The translations under genes and the position numbers were made by a program. The notes beneath the pieces are model-generated. The model did not search any database, was not told the DNA's origin, and saw nothing but the letters and a program-made list of their open reading frames with translations. A stretch of 64,000 nt of DNA. Origin: Gloeopeniophorella convolvens. Lineage: Eukaryota; Basidiomycota; Agaricomycetes; Russulales. How positions within the stretch are numbered: the first letter of the stretch is position 1; each line of letters opens with the position of its first letter. The stretch covers positions 62,001-126,000 of the forward strand of contig WTXD01000063.1 of NCBI GenBank assembly GCA_022496205.1, written 5' to 3'. Below are positions 35,590-48,105 of the stretch, piece after piece.

Positions 35590-37450
35590 TGCGAGGTAGC
35601 GTGTCGAGAGACCGATTGGAGGAGCTCAGTCAGAACCTCAGTCAGAACGCGACCCTTGCTCTTATACTTCACCTGGCACCGGGAAGTTCCTCGACCCAGA
35701 TAGATCCTGGAGGTTGGCCCCAGCAGACAGACTGTGACCGCCCGATGGAATCTCATGCGCAGGCCTCCATGGGATCCTCATGACCAAAGCCTCCATGAGA
35801 TCTTCATCACCAATAGAAAAAAAATGTTTGGAGTGTCATAAGGCCCTATAAGGTCAGCCTCCATGGAATCCTATGCTCATGGGCCCCCATAGGTATAAGC
35901 TCTATCATAGTGCATAGGAAAATGCCTTCCCGACGCTATGCATTATGACAATTTCAAATGTACTCGCTCGATTACACTCCTTTGTTCCCCTTGGGAAGTG
36001 ACAAGTCAGCGCTAGTATATAATCGGCTCGGCGTTCAGTACTCAGTCCCCCTACGCATCTCTGAATCCGAAAGAGGCCTAGGGTCAGTGCAGCGGGCAGC
36101 GTGCCTGCATGCACGATGCATGCGTGCCGGCGCGCCAGCGCTCAGCGCTGAGCCACACCAGCGTCCGCTGTTCCCTCGCGCTGACCTCCGGCTGGGCAAT
36201 CACGGCAAGGCGCCGGCCGCGAGACCGACCGAAGTGAACAGAGCACCTGCGCGCACGCTGACAGGCGCAGCCACGTTTGCGGGCGATGAACCAGATGAGG
36301 GTGCGCCGGACGAGCTTGGGGGCGGCGAGCCAAAAGACGAGTCGGACGAAGGCGACAACGCGGGGGCGGCGGGGGCGTGGCGTCAGGCGCGGTTGCTGAC
36401 ATCACCCGGGAGGGCCTCGCAGGGGGTGTGGAACGAAGACTGGGTCATAGTGCGGTTCTTTTCGAGATGGTGTCACCGACAGAGGTGTTCACGGCGGGAG
36501 GGGTGAACGCGGGACCACCGTTGGCGCGCTATCGAGTTGTCGAACATTACGGTGAGCCTGAGTATAGAGCCTCAATGCATCGGTGGCCGATCGGCCTACG
36601 TATTGCCCACGTGAGAGCGACTTATGTACTATGAAAGGTGTACTTAAGGTCAGCCACGAATTCAATGCTAAGTATGCCATTCTCGCGAAAAGGAAACTGG
36701 AACCCCTTGGGAGCCCCTAGGAAGCGCAGTCGCGGACATGCAAACTCGACAAGGTTTCGGCACCCAATCGTACATGGTGCTTGGCAGTAGGTATGCATAG
36801 CCCAAAGTCTGTGCCCCTGTCCTTCCGTTGTTCCGCATTCCGTCCATGTAAAGTTGCCCTTGACTGGTACCCAGTGCCGTCAAGTTCATGCCCTGCCTTC
36901 AAAGTCAAAGGAGTAACCGACGAATGGCGACATCGTGAGTCTGGCTCGCATGAGGGCGTGGCAACCATTACAATCTCTATCTATAAGGAGGACTCAGGAC
37001 AGTGAGGGGTACGCCCCGCTGCGGCAGACAGCAGTTCACCCGACAGTGACTGGTGAGCACTACAGCAAGACATCGTGGTTCCAGCACTCATCACACTCCC
37101 GGGTACAGCCATTCGAGTGACCGGTCTTCCCCGTATCACAACCGTGTTCGGCAAACCACAGGGGTTCTTTGCAACGGTGACCGACGGCGTAATAACCAAG
37201 GTAACGTCAACTGTCCAGATCAGGGAACAGTCGGTCCAGTGCGATGAGGTTCTCTCTGGCTTGTAAGATGGTTTTTCTCGTCTTCGTCTCTCTTGTATAA
37301 CACAGAATCTAACAGCACCGTTACACCGAGCTCCAGTCTCACAGTACAACTCTATGTGCGGCGGAGGTTCCGTAAAGCCTGTCATGTAGGGACACAGATG
37401 ATAATATTCGATTTACTTCGTCCGTCTATTCAAGGTGAGCCTTCTATGAT
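35590..37450. other. Intergenic, 1.9 kb
   Basis: Long gap with no supported gene. Its left part has the imperfect 26-bp repeats (35744-35890) and its middle has short GC-rich palindromes (about 36106-36150). An open frame near 36240-36500 is acidic but lacks any family feature. The right end should be the promoter of the STAND gene. Confidence 0.4.
35744..35890. repeat. Imperfect 26-bp direct repeats
   Basis: Three or four copies of a unit starting GCCTCCATG and running through GATCYTCATSACC, at about 35763, 35789 and 35857, with a partial copy at 35744. Copies differ at several sites. Purpose unknown. Confidence 0.6.
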
Positions 37451-40400
37451 ATGGTTTACTTGCCCGACGAATCCCATACCCCTACAGAATTCGGCTTTCT
37501 TCATCATTCCTCACCAACGACAAGACTTGTGTTATCTATTGGGTTATTGGAACCTCCGCACTCCTCATCGACGGCATCCTCAAAGCCTCCCGCGATCCCT
37601 GTATCATCAAGTGGACTGGGCGACTCACTGGCCAAGATGGCCCCACCCATGGACGGGATAGCTTCGCCCATCTCCCCGTCTGAGATTCACCCCTCGGCCT
37701 TATTACCCCTGTCAGGAGCCTTGGGCAAGGCAGAAGAAGCGACGGGAAACCTGAAGAGCTTTCATCACCTTCCGCTTGCATCGGTGAGAACTGCAGAAGG
37801 GACACCGAGCGACCCCGACAAGGCCGCCGATTTTGTCGATATATGGTCCAGAACTTGCCGGAACATCAAACGGGTCGAGGGCGCGATGGATCTGATTGTA
37901 GAGGTAAGCTAGTCTCAGATTCCCATTGCCGTTTTCTTGCTACATTGGCGGTCACGCATCAGGTTCGTCCCTGGGCGAAGATGGCGTGTAGCATTATCTC
38001 ATGCACACCAAAGGTGCGTCGAGCCCCTAATGTGGGCAATACAAACCTCATCTCCACCTCGTCATGCTGCACCAGGCTTCTCTCGCTCCGATGGAACGTG
38101 ACGGAGGCTTCCGGTCTTTTATCGTCTCAATATGCGATGCGCTCGACCCTGCGCAATTGACAGTTGGTTTGGAAAATCTCCAGCCGGGCAGTACGCAGAT
38201 GATGATCTTGAGGGACATGCTGCGTCGTGTGTGCGAATGTGCTGATTTGGTCCCGCACTACACCCAACTTCGTGGGTCTCTTTTGTCTTTTTGCTTCGAT
38301 ATCCCTGTTTTGACGTGGTCGTATCGATTGAAGGGGAGAGGGCTACCAAGAACGCCGGACATAGTGCTGGCGACATAATCGGAAGCTATGGGGATACTCT
38401 CATCAAACTTCGGGACGACTTCCTGCATCATAGAGCCGTTGGCCCCGAGGCCCCCGCGTCCGAAATTCCTAATCGGCTGGACGGGCTCGCTCAGCTCGAG
38501 CGAGTGGCAAGTGGCATTGTTGACGTTGGTATGTACTCTGACGATTGATTCGGCACACATACGAAGATTGGGTTGCCCCCTTGTACAGGCACGCACGTGA
38601 AGTTACGGGAGCTTCCATACCCAGTGGGTGCACGCTTCCGCCCAGACAGGGGATGTCTTCCGCAGACTCGCGTGGCTTTCTTGGAGTACATCACTCGCTG
38701 GGTAAACGACCCCGAGTCGCCGCGCGCGCTCGTGCTCTTTGGCGGGTCAGGATCGGGCAAGTCATCGATCGCCAACGAAGTTGCTCGTCGGTTTCAAGAA
38801 ACAGATCGTCTCGCCTCGTCATTTGTCTTCTCGCGAACGGAGCGTGCAGGCCGTGACACCCACCTCCTTTTCACCGGACTCGCCCGCGACCTTGCAGATC
38901 GATATCCCACGTTCAGGGCCTCGATGGGCAAGGTCGTCGAAGATGAAGCGTCTCTTCAGTTTGGCACCAATGATATCGCCCCCATATTCAATTCCCTGTT
39001 GATAGAGCCACTTCAAGATGCCTTGATAATCGGCCCCGTTTTTATCGTCATCGATGCCCTGGATGAGTCCGGTGACGCATCAAGTCCCACCGGGTTGCAT
39101 GCATTCCTCGCCAGCCACATCTCGAAACTTCCATCAAACTTCCGCATTTTGATCACTTCGCGACCAGAGATGTACACTGAAGCTACCCTTGCTGAGGCAG
39201 AGTCGGTACAGGCCATACATATGGACGATCCCTCGCTAGCCGCCCACACAAGTGACGATATTCGCGCCTACGTTCACCACCGACTATCCCCGGACCTCTT
39301 CCGTCTATACGGTTCCCTTCTCGTCAGCAAGGCAGAAAGATCATTCCAGTGGGCAGCTGCCGCTTGTGCTTACATCCAAAACCCTCCGCCCGGTTTGAGT
39401 TCACACGATCTGGCTCGGGGCATCCTTGAACCTTCTTCGCGCGGCAGTGCGACTTTTGATCCTCTGGATATATTGTACGAAGTCATACTTTCAAGTAACT
39501 TCAACGCCGATGACGATGATGCCCTACACCAATTTCGCGCCGTCATGGGGCAGTTGCTCGCTGCATTCGAACCGCTTTCTGTGAGCAGTCTTGCCGACTT
39601 GTTCAAGTGCAGTCACCTACCGGACCCTGGCGGCGAGGAGTCCATACGTGCGGTTGTCAGCCACCTTGGCTCTCTACTGACTAATGTCACGACATCCGAC
39701 CCTTCGCTACCCATCATCCCTCTGCACACGTCATTTCGTGATTTCCTCACAGACCGCGCAAGGTCAAGAAAGTTTTACGTCCATCTCGGCGATGCTCACT
39801 ATCAGCTGGCGCGCTCCTCGCTCTGCCTCATGCGCAATAAGCTCCGCTTCAACATCTGCCGTCTCACGACGTCATATTAATACAACTCCGACAACCCAAT
39901 ACTTAACTCGCGCATAGCCAAACACATTTCACGCGCGCTATCATACTCCTGCCGCTTCTGGGACAGTCACCTCAAACATGTCCCTCCCAGCCCCGAAGTT
40001 GTCGGCGAAGTGCTGTTGTTCTTCGAGAAGGACTTCCTTTCTTGGTTTGAAGTTCTCAGCCTACTTGGCGCCGTCAGCCTTGCCTGGCACACTCTGTCTA
40101 CTGTGAGACGTTGGCAAGATAGGGGAATTATGAATGGGTGGGCAATCTTATTCACTGATGTCGCACCGTCGTTACTTACACGGCGCTATCCGCAGCATCA
40201 TCCTCCAATGGAGGTTGACACGCTTTCGAGCTGGATCGACGATGCTTCGAAGTTCGTTCGATACTTCGGGATTCCCATAGCGCAGAGTGCTGCGCACATC
40301 TACCTGTCAGCCCTCCCATTCTCCCCGGCAGAATCCATTATTTTCAAGCATCACGCCAAAGCCTTCTCAAACACCTTGTCACTCGAGCGTGGCCGCAGAG

Positions 40401-42530
40401 ACCGTTGGCCGGCACAGGAGACGGTCATTCTGGCGGGCAGCGAGTGCGGAAGCATCGTCTTCACGCCGGATGGCTCGCGTATCGCATCAGGTTTAAGAAC
40501 CGGAGTTTGCGTCTGGGACGCTTCTACGGGAGAAGTGACTACAGGTCCGCTTACAGGGCACGGCGATGATATCACGTCCGTCGCGTTCTCCCCAGATGGT
40601 CGCCGTATCGCCTCTGGATCACGTGACCGCACAATTCGCATTTGGGATGCCACCACGGGACAGACAACCATGACATTCATGGGCCGCGCCACTATCACCT
40701 CTGTCACTTTCTCCCCGGATGGTCGGTACGTTGCTTCGGGCTCGCTGGATTGTACAATCAATCTATGGGACGTCCAAACCGGGAGAGCAACTGCCGAATC
40801 ATTCGCGGGGCACACGGGTCACGTCACATCTGTTACGTTCTCCCCAGATGGCGCACTCGTTGCCTCAGCCTCCCTCGACAACACCGTTTGTATCTGGGAA
40901 GCGAGGACCGGCCGTATAATCGCAGAGCCATGTACGGGGCACACAGACTCAGTCACTTCCGTTGCGTTTTCACCCGATGGTCGGTGCATCGCGTCGGGGT
41001 CGGCTGATTGCACGATTCGTGTTTGGGGAGCCGGAACAGGGCAGGCGGTTGCAGGGCCATTCACAGGGCATACGCTTCCAGTCACTTCGGTGACTTTCTC
41101 GCCAGATGGACACCGTATTGCCTCGGGCTCGCAGGATCGCACGATTTGTGTCTGGGATGCCGTATCTGGAGAGAAGGTCGCGGGAGCATTCACCACGCAC
41201 ACGAACTCGGTCACTTCTGTCGTATTCTCCCCGGATGGCCACCACGTTGCCTCAGGATCGCTTGACCGGACAATTCGCGTCTGGGACGTAACACAAGGAA
41301 GCGCAGCCGTCGATGCGCTCATCGGGCACACAGCGGCAGTGAACTCTGTCACGATCTCACCGCGTGGCGGGTACGTCGCCTCGGGCTCCAAAGATCGTAC
41401 AATGTATGTGCGGGATGCCCGAACCGGAGAGGTAGTTGTGGGACCATTCGCGGGGCACACAGAGAGCATCACTTCTGTTGCTTTCTCTCCGGATGGTAGA
41501 CGTATCGCCTCGGGTTCGCTTGATAACACGATACGCGTCTGGGATGCCCGGACAGGAAAGGCGATGGCTGGGCCATTCAAGGGACACGCATACTGGGTCT
41601 ACTCGGTGGCTTTCTCTCCGGATGGTCAATATATTGTCTCGGGCTCGGGGGATAGAACCATTCGCATCTGGGACGCCGAATCCGGGCTGGTAGTTGTAGG
41701 GCCAATGGAGGGACATACGGGCGGTGTTACTTCTGTCTCATTCTCACCAGATGCGCAACTCATTGCCTCTGGATCTTGGGACCGCACTGTTCGCGTCTGG
41801 AGCAGCACCACAGGCCAGCCAGTCGCGGGACCCCTTTCTGGACACACAGGTGCCATCAGCGCTGTCGCGTTTTCGCCAGACGGTCAATGTCTCGCATCGA
41901 GCTCGCGCGACCGCACGATTCGCATCTGGGACCCCAGGACTGGGCAGGCAGCGGCAGAACAATTCATGGAACATCCTCGCGCTGTTACTTCCGTAGCATT
42001 TTCGCCAGATTCTCGCACCATCGCCTTCGGGTCGGACGACCGCACCATTCGTGTCTGGAACGTCAAGACGGGACAGGTGGTCGCAGGACCGTTTACGGGA
42101 CACGCCCTGGCTGTCAGTTCTGTTTCGTTCTCTCCAGATGGTCGCCACATTGCGTCAGGCTCTCGGGATACATCGATCAGGTTGTGGGCTGTGGACATCC
42201 GGGACGTTACAGAGAGGTGAGACATTCCGAGCCCTGCCCACAATTGTAGCTCAGCTTGAATTTCTCGACAGCGAATCTGCCACCCATAGCGGAGCCGCTC
42301 AGAAGCAGGTCGGCTTCACAGATCAATCCGTGATAGATGACGACGGCTGGTGCCGGGGGCCGGATGGCGAGCTTTTGATGTGGGTCCCGGAAACGCACAG
42401 GCTCGATCTGCATCGACCGAGCAACGTGTGGGTTGCTGCCAGAAATGATACTTCTATGGATCTCAGTAAGTTTGTTCATGGACGGGACTCGGGAGAATGC
42501 ATAGGACGCGTAGAAAGCACAGTACAGTAA
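37451..42530 (+). CDS. NACHT-WD40 STAND (fungal NLR-like) protein, interrupted by an in-frame stop
   Basis: STAND NTPase with WD40 repeats, the layout of fungal heterokaryon-incompatibility and NLR-like immune receptors. Exons 37451-37903, 37963-38013, 38076-38271, 38334-38528, 38589-42216 and 42272-42530 (1593 codons) all join in phase. An N-terminal helical region (about 150-300) precedes the NACHT domain: Walker A FGGSGSGKSS at 349-358, Walker B VFIVIDALDES at 449-459, then ILITSRPEMY. The WD40 part (about 912-1507) has 14 repeats. A TAA at 39878-39880 (codon 729) falls between the halves, and the same frame continues open on both sides with family-like sequence (CRLTTSY, stop, YNSDNPILNSRI). 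So as written the gene makes only the NTPase half. The start is uncertain: 37451 or the ATG at 37637. Confidence 0.85.
40430..42216 (+). repeat. Fourteen tandem WD40 repeats (about 43 codons each)
   Basis: Coding tandem array inside the STAND gene. Each unit is near 129 nt and reads roughly GHT..VTSVAFSPDG..IASGS.D.TIR.WD..TG. Fourteen copies match two seven-bladed propellers. The high mutual similarity is usual for fungal NLR repeat domains, which exchange units by recombination. Confidence 0.85.
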
Positions 42531-42963
42531 TGATGATTCATGAAAAGTGCCGTAGCATCGCGATGTACTCCGATATCGATCCTTTGGACACCTACTACCA
42601 CTCTTCCGTAGTACGAGGTTCGGTGCGCAAATCTCAGTTCTTTGATGCAGTATATCGATCTTTGCGATACTAGTGTGACAGTTTGAGTGTCGTGCTGGTC
42701 GTGCTGGTTCCTACAAACAAGAAATTGCCGTTCTTCCGTAGTACCGTATTGGCCAGTCGCCCCGGTTCATCCCATCATTCCAGTCGGTCGTTTACCCCGG
42801 CACGCACGCGCTCCCGACCTTGCTAATCGACAAAAAGGCACGAGATTGTAGAAGCAATACACTGTTTGATATCTTATACATGACAGCAGGTTTCGGACGG
42901 GACCCTTGAAAATGTTGTTCACTGTCCTTCTGGTTCTTCTACGATGTATCACCTTCACAAGAC
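42531..42963. other. Convergent intergenic spacer
   Basis: About 430 nt between the 3' ends of the STAND gene and PDC. A/T-rich in part, no gene seen. Confidence 0.45.
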
Positions 42964-45291
42964 CTACGCAACATAGTGGTTGGTCTGTCCGCTCAGCTCA
43001 GCCTGGCGCTTCAGCGCGACGGGCGCGTCAAACTTGTCCATCATGACCTCTACGAGTTGGATACCTGTCGCGTTGGCGAACGACTCGTCGTTCAAGAGCG
43101 CGTCGAGCTCCTTCTTTGTGTACACTGTGTACGACTTTGGCTTCGGCGACAGGTCCTCCGGTGCCAAGACGTCAAGGAGCTGGGTCCATTTCCTGAGCGG
43201 CGCGTCAGATCTGCTTCGTATCCCGTGATGCGCGATAACATACCAGTTCACGATATCGTTATAATGGCGTTCCTTGCCATGCAGGTACCTCTCAATCGTG
43301 TAACCCTTGTTGTTCAGCACGAACAGGATGGGCGTAAGGCCGTGCCGCATCACCGTCGAGAGCTCTTGCACGGTTAGCTGCAAGCTTCCGTCGCCGGTGA
43401 ACAGGAGCGTTCTGCCCTTGAGACCCCTCTCGCGCGCTGCGAGGGCTGCACCGAAGGCCGCAGGGGTTGCGTAGCCAATGCTACCCCACAGGATCTGCGA
43501 GACGTAGATCGTCTTCGCCGGCAGAGGCACGTCAAGCGCGCCGAAACTTGACGTGCCAGTCTCGGTGACAACGACATCTTCTGTGCGGACGAACTGAGAG
43601 ATGCGTGGCCAGAAGTACAGGTGCGAGATTGTTTCCTCGCCAAGAGGATCCTCGGAAGCGTTCGGAATAACGGCGCGGAATGGGGGCACGCTGGTGGTCG
43701 ATGAAGCTGACTCGAGAGGGTGTAAGCGCGCTGTGAGCTTCGGCAAGAGTTGCTTCATGCCGAGCGTCGGATAGAGAGCATATTGCACGCGTGTGTGGTC
43801 CGAGTGCAGCTTATAAATAATGAGAACTGCATACAGATAACAGAAAAAGACGCGAATACCTCTACGGTGGAGACCTGTGGGATCCGATATGTGAAGTTGC
43901 CAGTGTTGAAGTCTGACTTGAGAGACCCAATAGAGAGGATGAGCTTGGCGCCTTCGACCTTTTCCTTGATTTCGGGATGCGAAATGGAGCCAACGTAGAT
44001 CTGTTTTCAATGTATCAGTAATGGGCGTCGCGTGGGCCGGGAACCACGTACTCCTCCATAACGTTCATAATCCTCAGGGACAGACGTCTTGCCCATAGGC
44101 GCTGCGTAAACCGGGAAGCCGGTGCGCTGTATGAGTTCCCACGTCTCTTCGGTGACGTCATGACGGATCGAGCAAGCATCGACAAGGATGATGACATCCG
44201 AGCCAGCGTTCTCCACAAGTTGCTGGATTTCGTCAAGAACGAACTTCTCAATGTCAGGGTCGTTTGTTGGAGTGGTAGGCTTGAGTGGCGTGTTCAGACT
44301 GCCGCGAGGAATTTTGTTGAACACCAGGTCGGTGGGTAGGGTCAGATATACAGGGCGAGCCTACAGTTAATCAGCGATTCCGATTCGATTGATACTTCTG
44401 GGTGGAAATACCTACAGATGTGATGCACGCCGTGATGACACGATCAATTTCAGCCGCTGCTGTCTCAACATCGTTGATGGACCCTTGAGCCCAAGTGAAT
44501 TGCTCTGATGCTTTATAGTACGCATCATATCTGCAGAATGTTAAAGAAGTGATTCAAACTCCAAGATAACAAGCCCCACCTTCCATCGCCGAGAGTGTGG
44601 TGTAACATAGGCTTGTCCCTCTGTTGCCCGGTGCTGGGTACGCCTGCAATGTGTACGATTGGCACGTGCTCCGAAAAGGCTGCAAGACGCGCGCAGATAG
44701 AAGCGTCAGGGAAATAAGAATGCGTGTGAGTATGACGCGATGACGTACCACCAGCGATTCCATTGATGGCACTGAGTTCCCCGACACCGAATCTGCAGCA
44801 AAGGAGGGTTAGTGTGTTGGCAGTGAGAGCTGCGCGCGGGACGTACGTCGTAAGGATGGCGCCTACGCTACCGTGCTTTACACGGGCGTAACCATCAGCA
44901 GCATAAGCCGCATTTAATTCGTTGCTGAAGAAAAATGATCGGCGTTGAGGTTTGGAGGAGGTAGATTTTGTTTACTTACCAGTTGCCGACCCAGCCAATC
45001 TTGGGGTGGTCCTCCACAAGGTCCTATGCACGCGATCGGATCAAATCTTACACGCAACATGATCTCACACACCAGAAATCCTGAACAGTGTGAGTTCATT
45101 ATCCCCAACGCGATCAGAACGATGCTCACCGAGGTTGAAATCGCCAGGGACACCGAACAAGGACTAGTGGGTCGGTCAGAATCGGATGAAAGGGAAAATT
45201 TGCGAATAGCGAATACCTCGACGCCGAGCTGGGACAATCTCTCTAGGAGATAGCCGCCGATGGAAATTGTATCTTGACCTTCACGAGCCAT
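42964..45291 (-). CDS. PDC1: Pyruvate decarboxylase
   Basis: Cytosolic thiamine diphosphate enzyme that converts pyruvate to acetaldehyde in fermentation; 580 aa. Twelve exons: 45217-45291, 45130-45163, 45073-45080, 44980-45023, 44847-44924, 44749-44792, 44580-44679, 44416-44530, 44052-44360, 43860-44000, 43244-43809, 42964-43192, all in phase. Signatures: [26 protein letters not shown] (with the catalytic Glu), [32 protein letters not shown] and the TPP site [18 protein letters not shown] through NNKGYTIE. Exon 3 is only 8 nt (GFL codons). Because the other phases fit, it is real. Dependence on thiamine gives a loose functional link to THI4 at the other end of the window. Nothing odd apart from the intron density at the 5' end. 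Confidence 0.95.
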
Positions 45292-47043
45292 GGTGTGGTG
45301 TAGTAGTGCAATGGCGCGCAAGGAAGCAAAAGGATGCTTTTATAATTCGGAGTGCGTAGATGATGCGGTAGGGAGAAGACGGAAAGATAGTAACGGGAGG
45401 GGAGAGGCTGGAAGTTGCCACGGCGGGCCTCGTCTGGCCTGGCTTCCGTTTACCATATGCATTTCTGAGGAGTCCATCGTGCTCTGGAATATCGTCGACT
45501 CCGCTCAGCCAATGATTGTTGTCAACCCACCACCATCCGGCCCACCCCGGCCTAGCCACCCCGGCCCGTCCCGGCCACGGCCTCGACGCACCTCCATCAG
45601 AACAGTCTCTACCTCCTCGTCGGCGTTCGGCCCCCATGGCAGGGCATCATCTTTCCGGCGTCCTTGACCCGCGAATCCTGCGTGGATATCGGTTTACTGC
45701 TTTCTATGCTCGAACACCTCTCGGCCAGGGTCAATGTGCCACCGGATACACGAACGAGTAAGTAGCTTATCAGCCACGTCATAATCTCCGTTCCGAATTG
45801 CAAGCCTAGGCTACGCCTTACCTTGCACAAGAGCCCTAACTTGCTGCCCTGTGGGCCAGACCCGAGCCTCATCGCACCGCAATGCCCTCTAGCAAGGCAT
45901 ACCGCCCTTTCAACCAATTACCATCTGCCCTGATTCTCCTGCCGACCGCTCCAGCGACTCATCCTCCCCGGACAGCTGTGTGGGAGCATACATATCCCGG
46001 ACAACAGGAACTGGGCCCTTGTATGTTGCCTTGATCCGATGCGCTCAGAGCGCGCAGCATACCTCGCCCAGTCTCGAACACCGCGCCTGGTATTGACACA
46101 CAAGCTCGACGCTCCACTTGCTTGCTACCCCTGGTGGCTGCGGGGACAAGCTATCCAGTCCGATTATCCAAGGGCCTGAGAACGGCTGCGGACATCAGCC
46201 GCCAGCATGTCCATTGGCACCAGTGATCTTGACGTCTTGCGAGGCGGAGCAACGGTGTTATTGGCTGGATCCCGCCCGGCACTACGTTGCCATCCAATAC
46301 TGAGTGGCTGCATAATAACATGGCGGTGCGACGACTACAATCGAGGATTCATGGTCAGACCTTCCCACGAAACGAAGTGGCCCCAGCCCAGGGAACGCAA
46401 GATACTAGCCTTTCCTATTTATCTTACGTCGCACCCGGACTGACGTAGAGCGGGCGTCGACAACGACAGCAGATCGTGTGAAAAGGTGGGCCTGGTAGGT
46501 TCGAGTGTCTCAAGCAATGATCAATCCAAGTTCACTCGGCGGCCAGTCGTACCTAGGTTTGTGTGTGATCACAACCCCACTCCAGCCACATACCAGTGTA
46601 TCCAACTATCTGTTTGCGTATTAGTCTGTCGCCTGCGAGAGGCAGCCCTTCTGCGATAGATAAGGCCTGTACTCTACATCGATACACGAGGACTGCATGC
46701 TGGTCGTCCGAATTGTGATCTGTTTCTCCCATCCGCTCCTACACCATGTATTGGAAATACATGCTTCGCTCCCATATACGACTAAGTAGTGACTTGGTGG
46801 ATAGCCTCTCCTGAAACGTGTAGCGCTTTATCTCATCACATGAAGACCTGCGGAAGGATGTGAATTGCCCCCATTCACCCCTGCACCGCACAGTGCCGTA
46901 AACTTCACCCCAGTGCTGCACTGACTGTGCCCTGTACCACTTGGGTCCCGTGAAGACGGGACATGCTGTACTTGGATTGGATACTTTTAAGCAAACCGTA
47001 TTGCTCGTAGCTCCGGACCCCGCACAAGCGTTCTTCACAAGCC
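45292..47043. other. Divergent intergenic region, 1.75 kb
   Basis: Holds the PDC promoter on the left and that of the first orphan paralogue on the right. Open frames between 45500 and 46450 are Pro/Ser/Arg-rich with no recognisable domain and no consistent splicing; I do not accept them as genes. Confidence 0.4.
45337..45346 (-). promoter_or_regulatory. TATA box of pyruvate decarboxylase
   Basis: ATTATAAAAG on the minus strand, about 50 nt upstream of the PDC ATG at 45291. A good TATA match in the right place for a strongly expressed glycolytic gene. Confidence 0.55.
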
Positions 47044-48105
47044 ATGTCTCCGCTCTCTCAGCAACGGGCATGCCGCAAATACGTAGACTTGATCAACGAA
47101 GCATCTGGTAAATGGGTCAACTGGAACCCAGTGAACTCCGTCCAGGTCGGTCTTTGGGTAGACCCATTTGTTACACGATATATTCTCATGCTGCAACCAG
47201 GTGGGAGACTATGGGAAAATCGACTTCGACACCGGACAACTCGTCGTCGAGGGCAACATCTATCGCGACGAGCCATTGGCCTCAACCATGAAGCTGTACC
47301 CTCCAGTCAGCCATGCCCCAATTCCAGAATACAAAGTAGACTCAAGCTTCTCTAGATACCAGATGCCACCACCGTTAGTGGCCAGAGCGATATGGCACTA
47401 CAACTCGCTAACTAGTGTTCACCAGGGAATTCGAGGACCTGGACGACGTTGCCTTGAAAGCTCAATGGAAGTTTGGCGAACGCCGCGCGGGGTTCTTGGT
47501 CATGTACCAAGCTAGGAGGACCTCTATCCCAGAGGAATTTCTGAAACTGACGCTGAAGAGCCCGATACCTGAGCTGAAGGGTAAAGACATCGTGACTAAT
47601 ATCTTCACTTGCCCGGCCTTCGCCATGTATATGTCCAACAAGAGTAAGTGCTGGCACGCCATACTGGCTATTACTGACCTGCTATCGCCCCCTCGAAGGC
47701 GGAGAGAACGTCAAGCTCGCCCTGCGCACTTCCGTCACCGAAACGGGAACGCAAAGCGGGTGGTACGCCGAGGGAAACGTTGGCGTCTACCAGTTCGGAA
47801 GCCTTCCAGACCCCGAAGCGTTCCTTCCGCTGTACAACATGCAGGTGCTCCAGAAACGGGCACGTATTCCCAGGCGCGATGGGAGAGACCCAAATGAACT
47901 CCAGTTAGTTCGTTGGTTTTTCATATTCTGAGCTATACTGAACGACTGGTTAGTTGGGGCGCCACCGAGGCTCCTTGGAAAGATCTGAACGATGAAGGGG
48001 AAGAGGAACCCAGTGACGAAGGCGAACCATGGGTAAGGGCTACTCCATGACATTGCAACGTGCTCGCCTACTGATTTGACTGACCAGGAGGATTCCGATG
48101 ATTGA
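47044..48105 (+). CDS. Orphan family protein, tandem paralogue 1
   Basis: Unknown function, 264 aa. Exons 47044-47145, 47201-47373, 47426-47643, 47699-47903, 47954-48032 and 48088-48105 join in phase; introns 50-55 nt. The N-terminus has CRKYVDLINEASGKWVNW, then VGDYGKIDFDTGQLVVEGNIY. The middle has ALKAQWKFGERRAGFLVMYQ and MYMSNK, and the end is acidic (WKDLNDEGEEEPSDEGEPWE, DSDD). The same blocks in the same order appear in the neighbour at 49452. No signal peptide, membrane helix or catalytic motif is visible. I know the YVDLI..ASGKW pattern from expanded basidiomycete hypotheticals but cannot assign a role. Confidence 0.8.

Noticed and set aside
36240..36506. Acidic open frame in the 35.6-37.4 kb gap
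   Set aside because: No ATG context, splice support or domain; composition explained by GC-rich sequence.
40351..41580. Antisense open frames under the WD40 array
   Set aside because: They repeat with the same period as the WD40 units, as expected from repeated codons on the other strand.
45500..46450. Open frames upstream of the first orphan paralogue
   Set aside because: Low complexity, no consistent start or splice structure.
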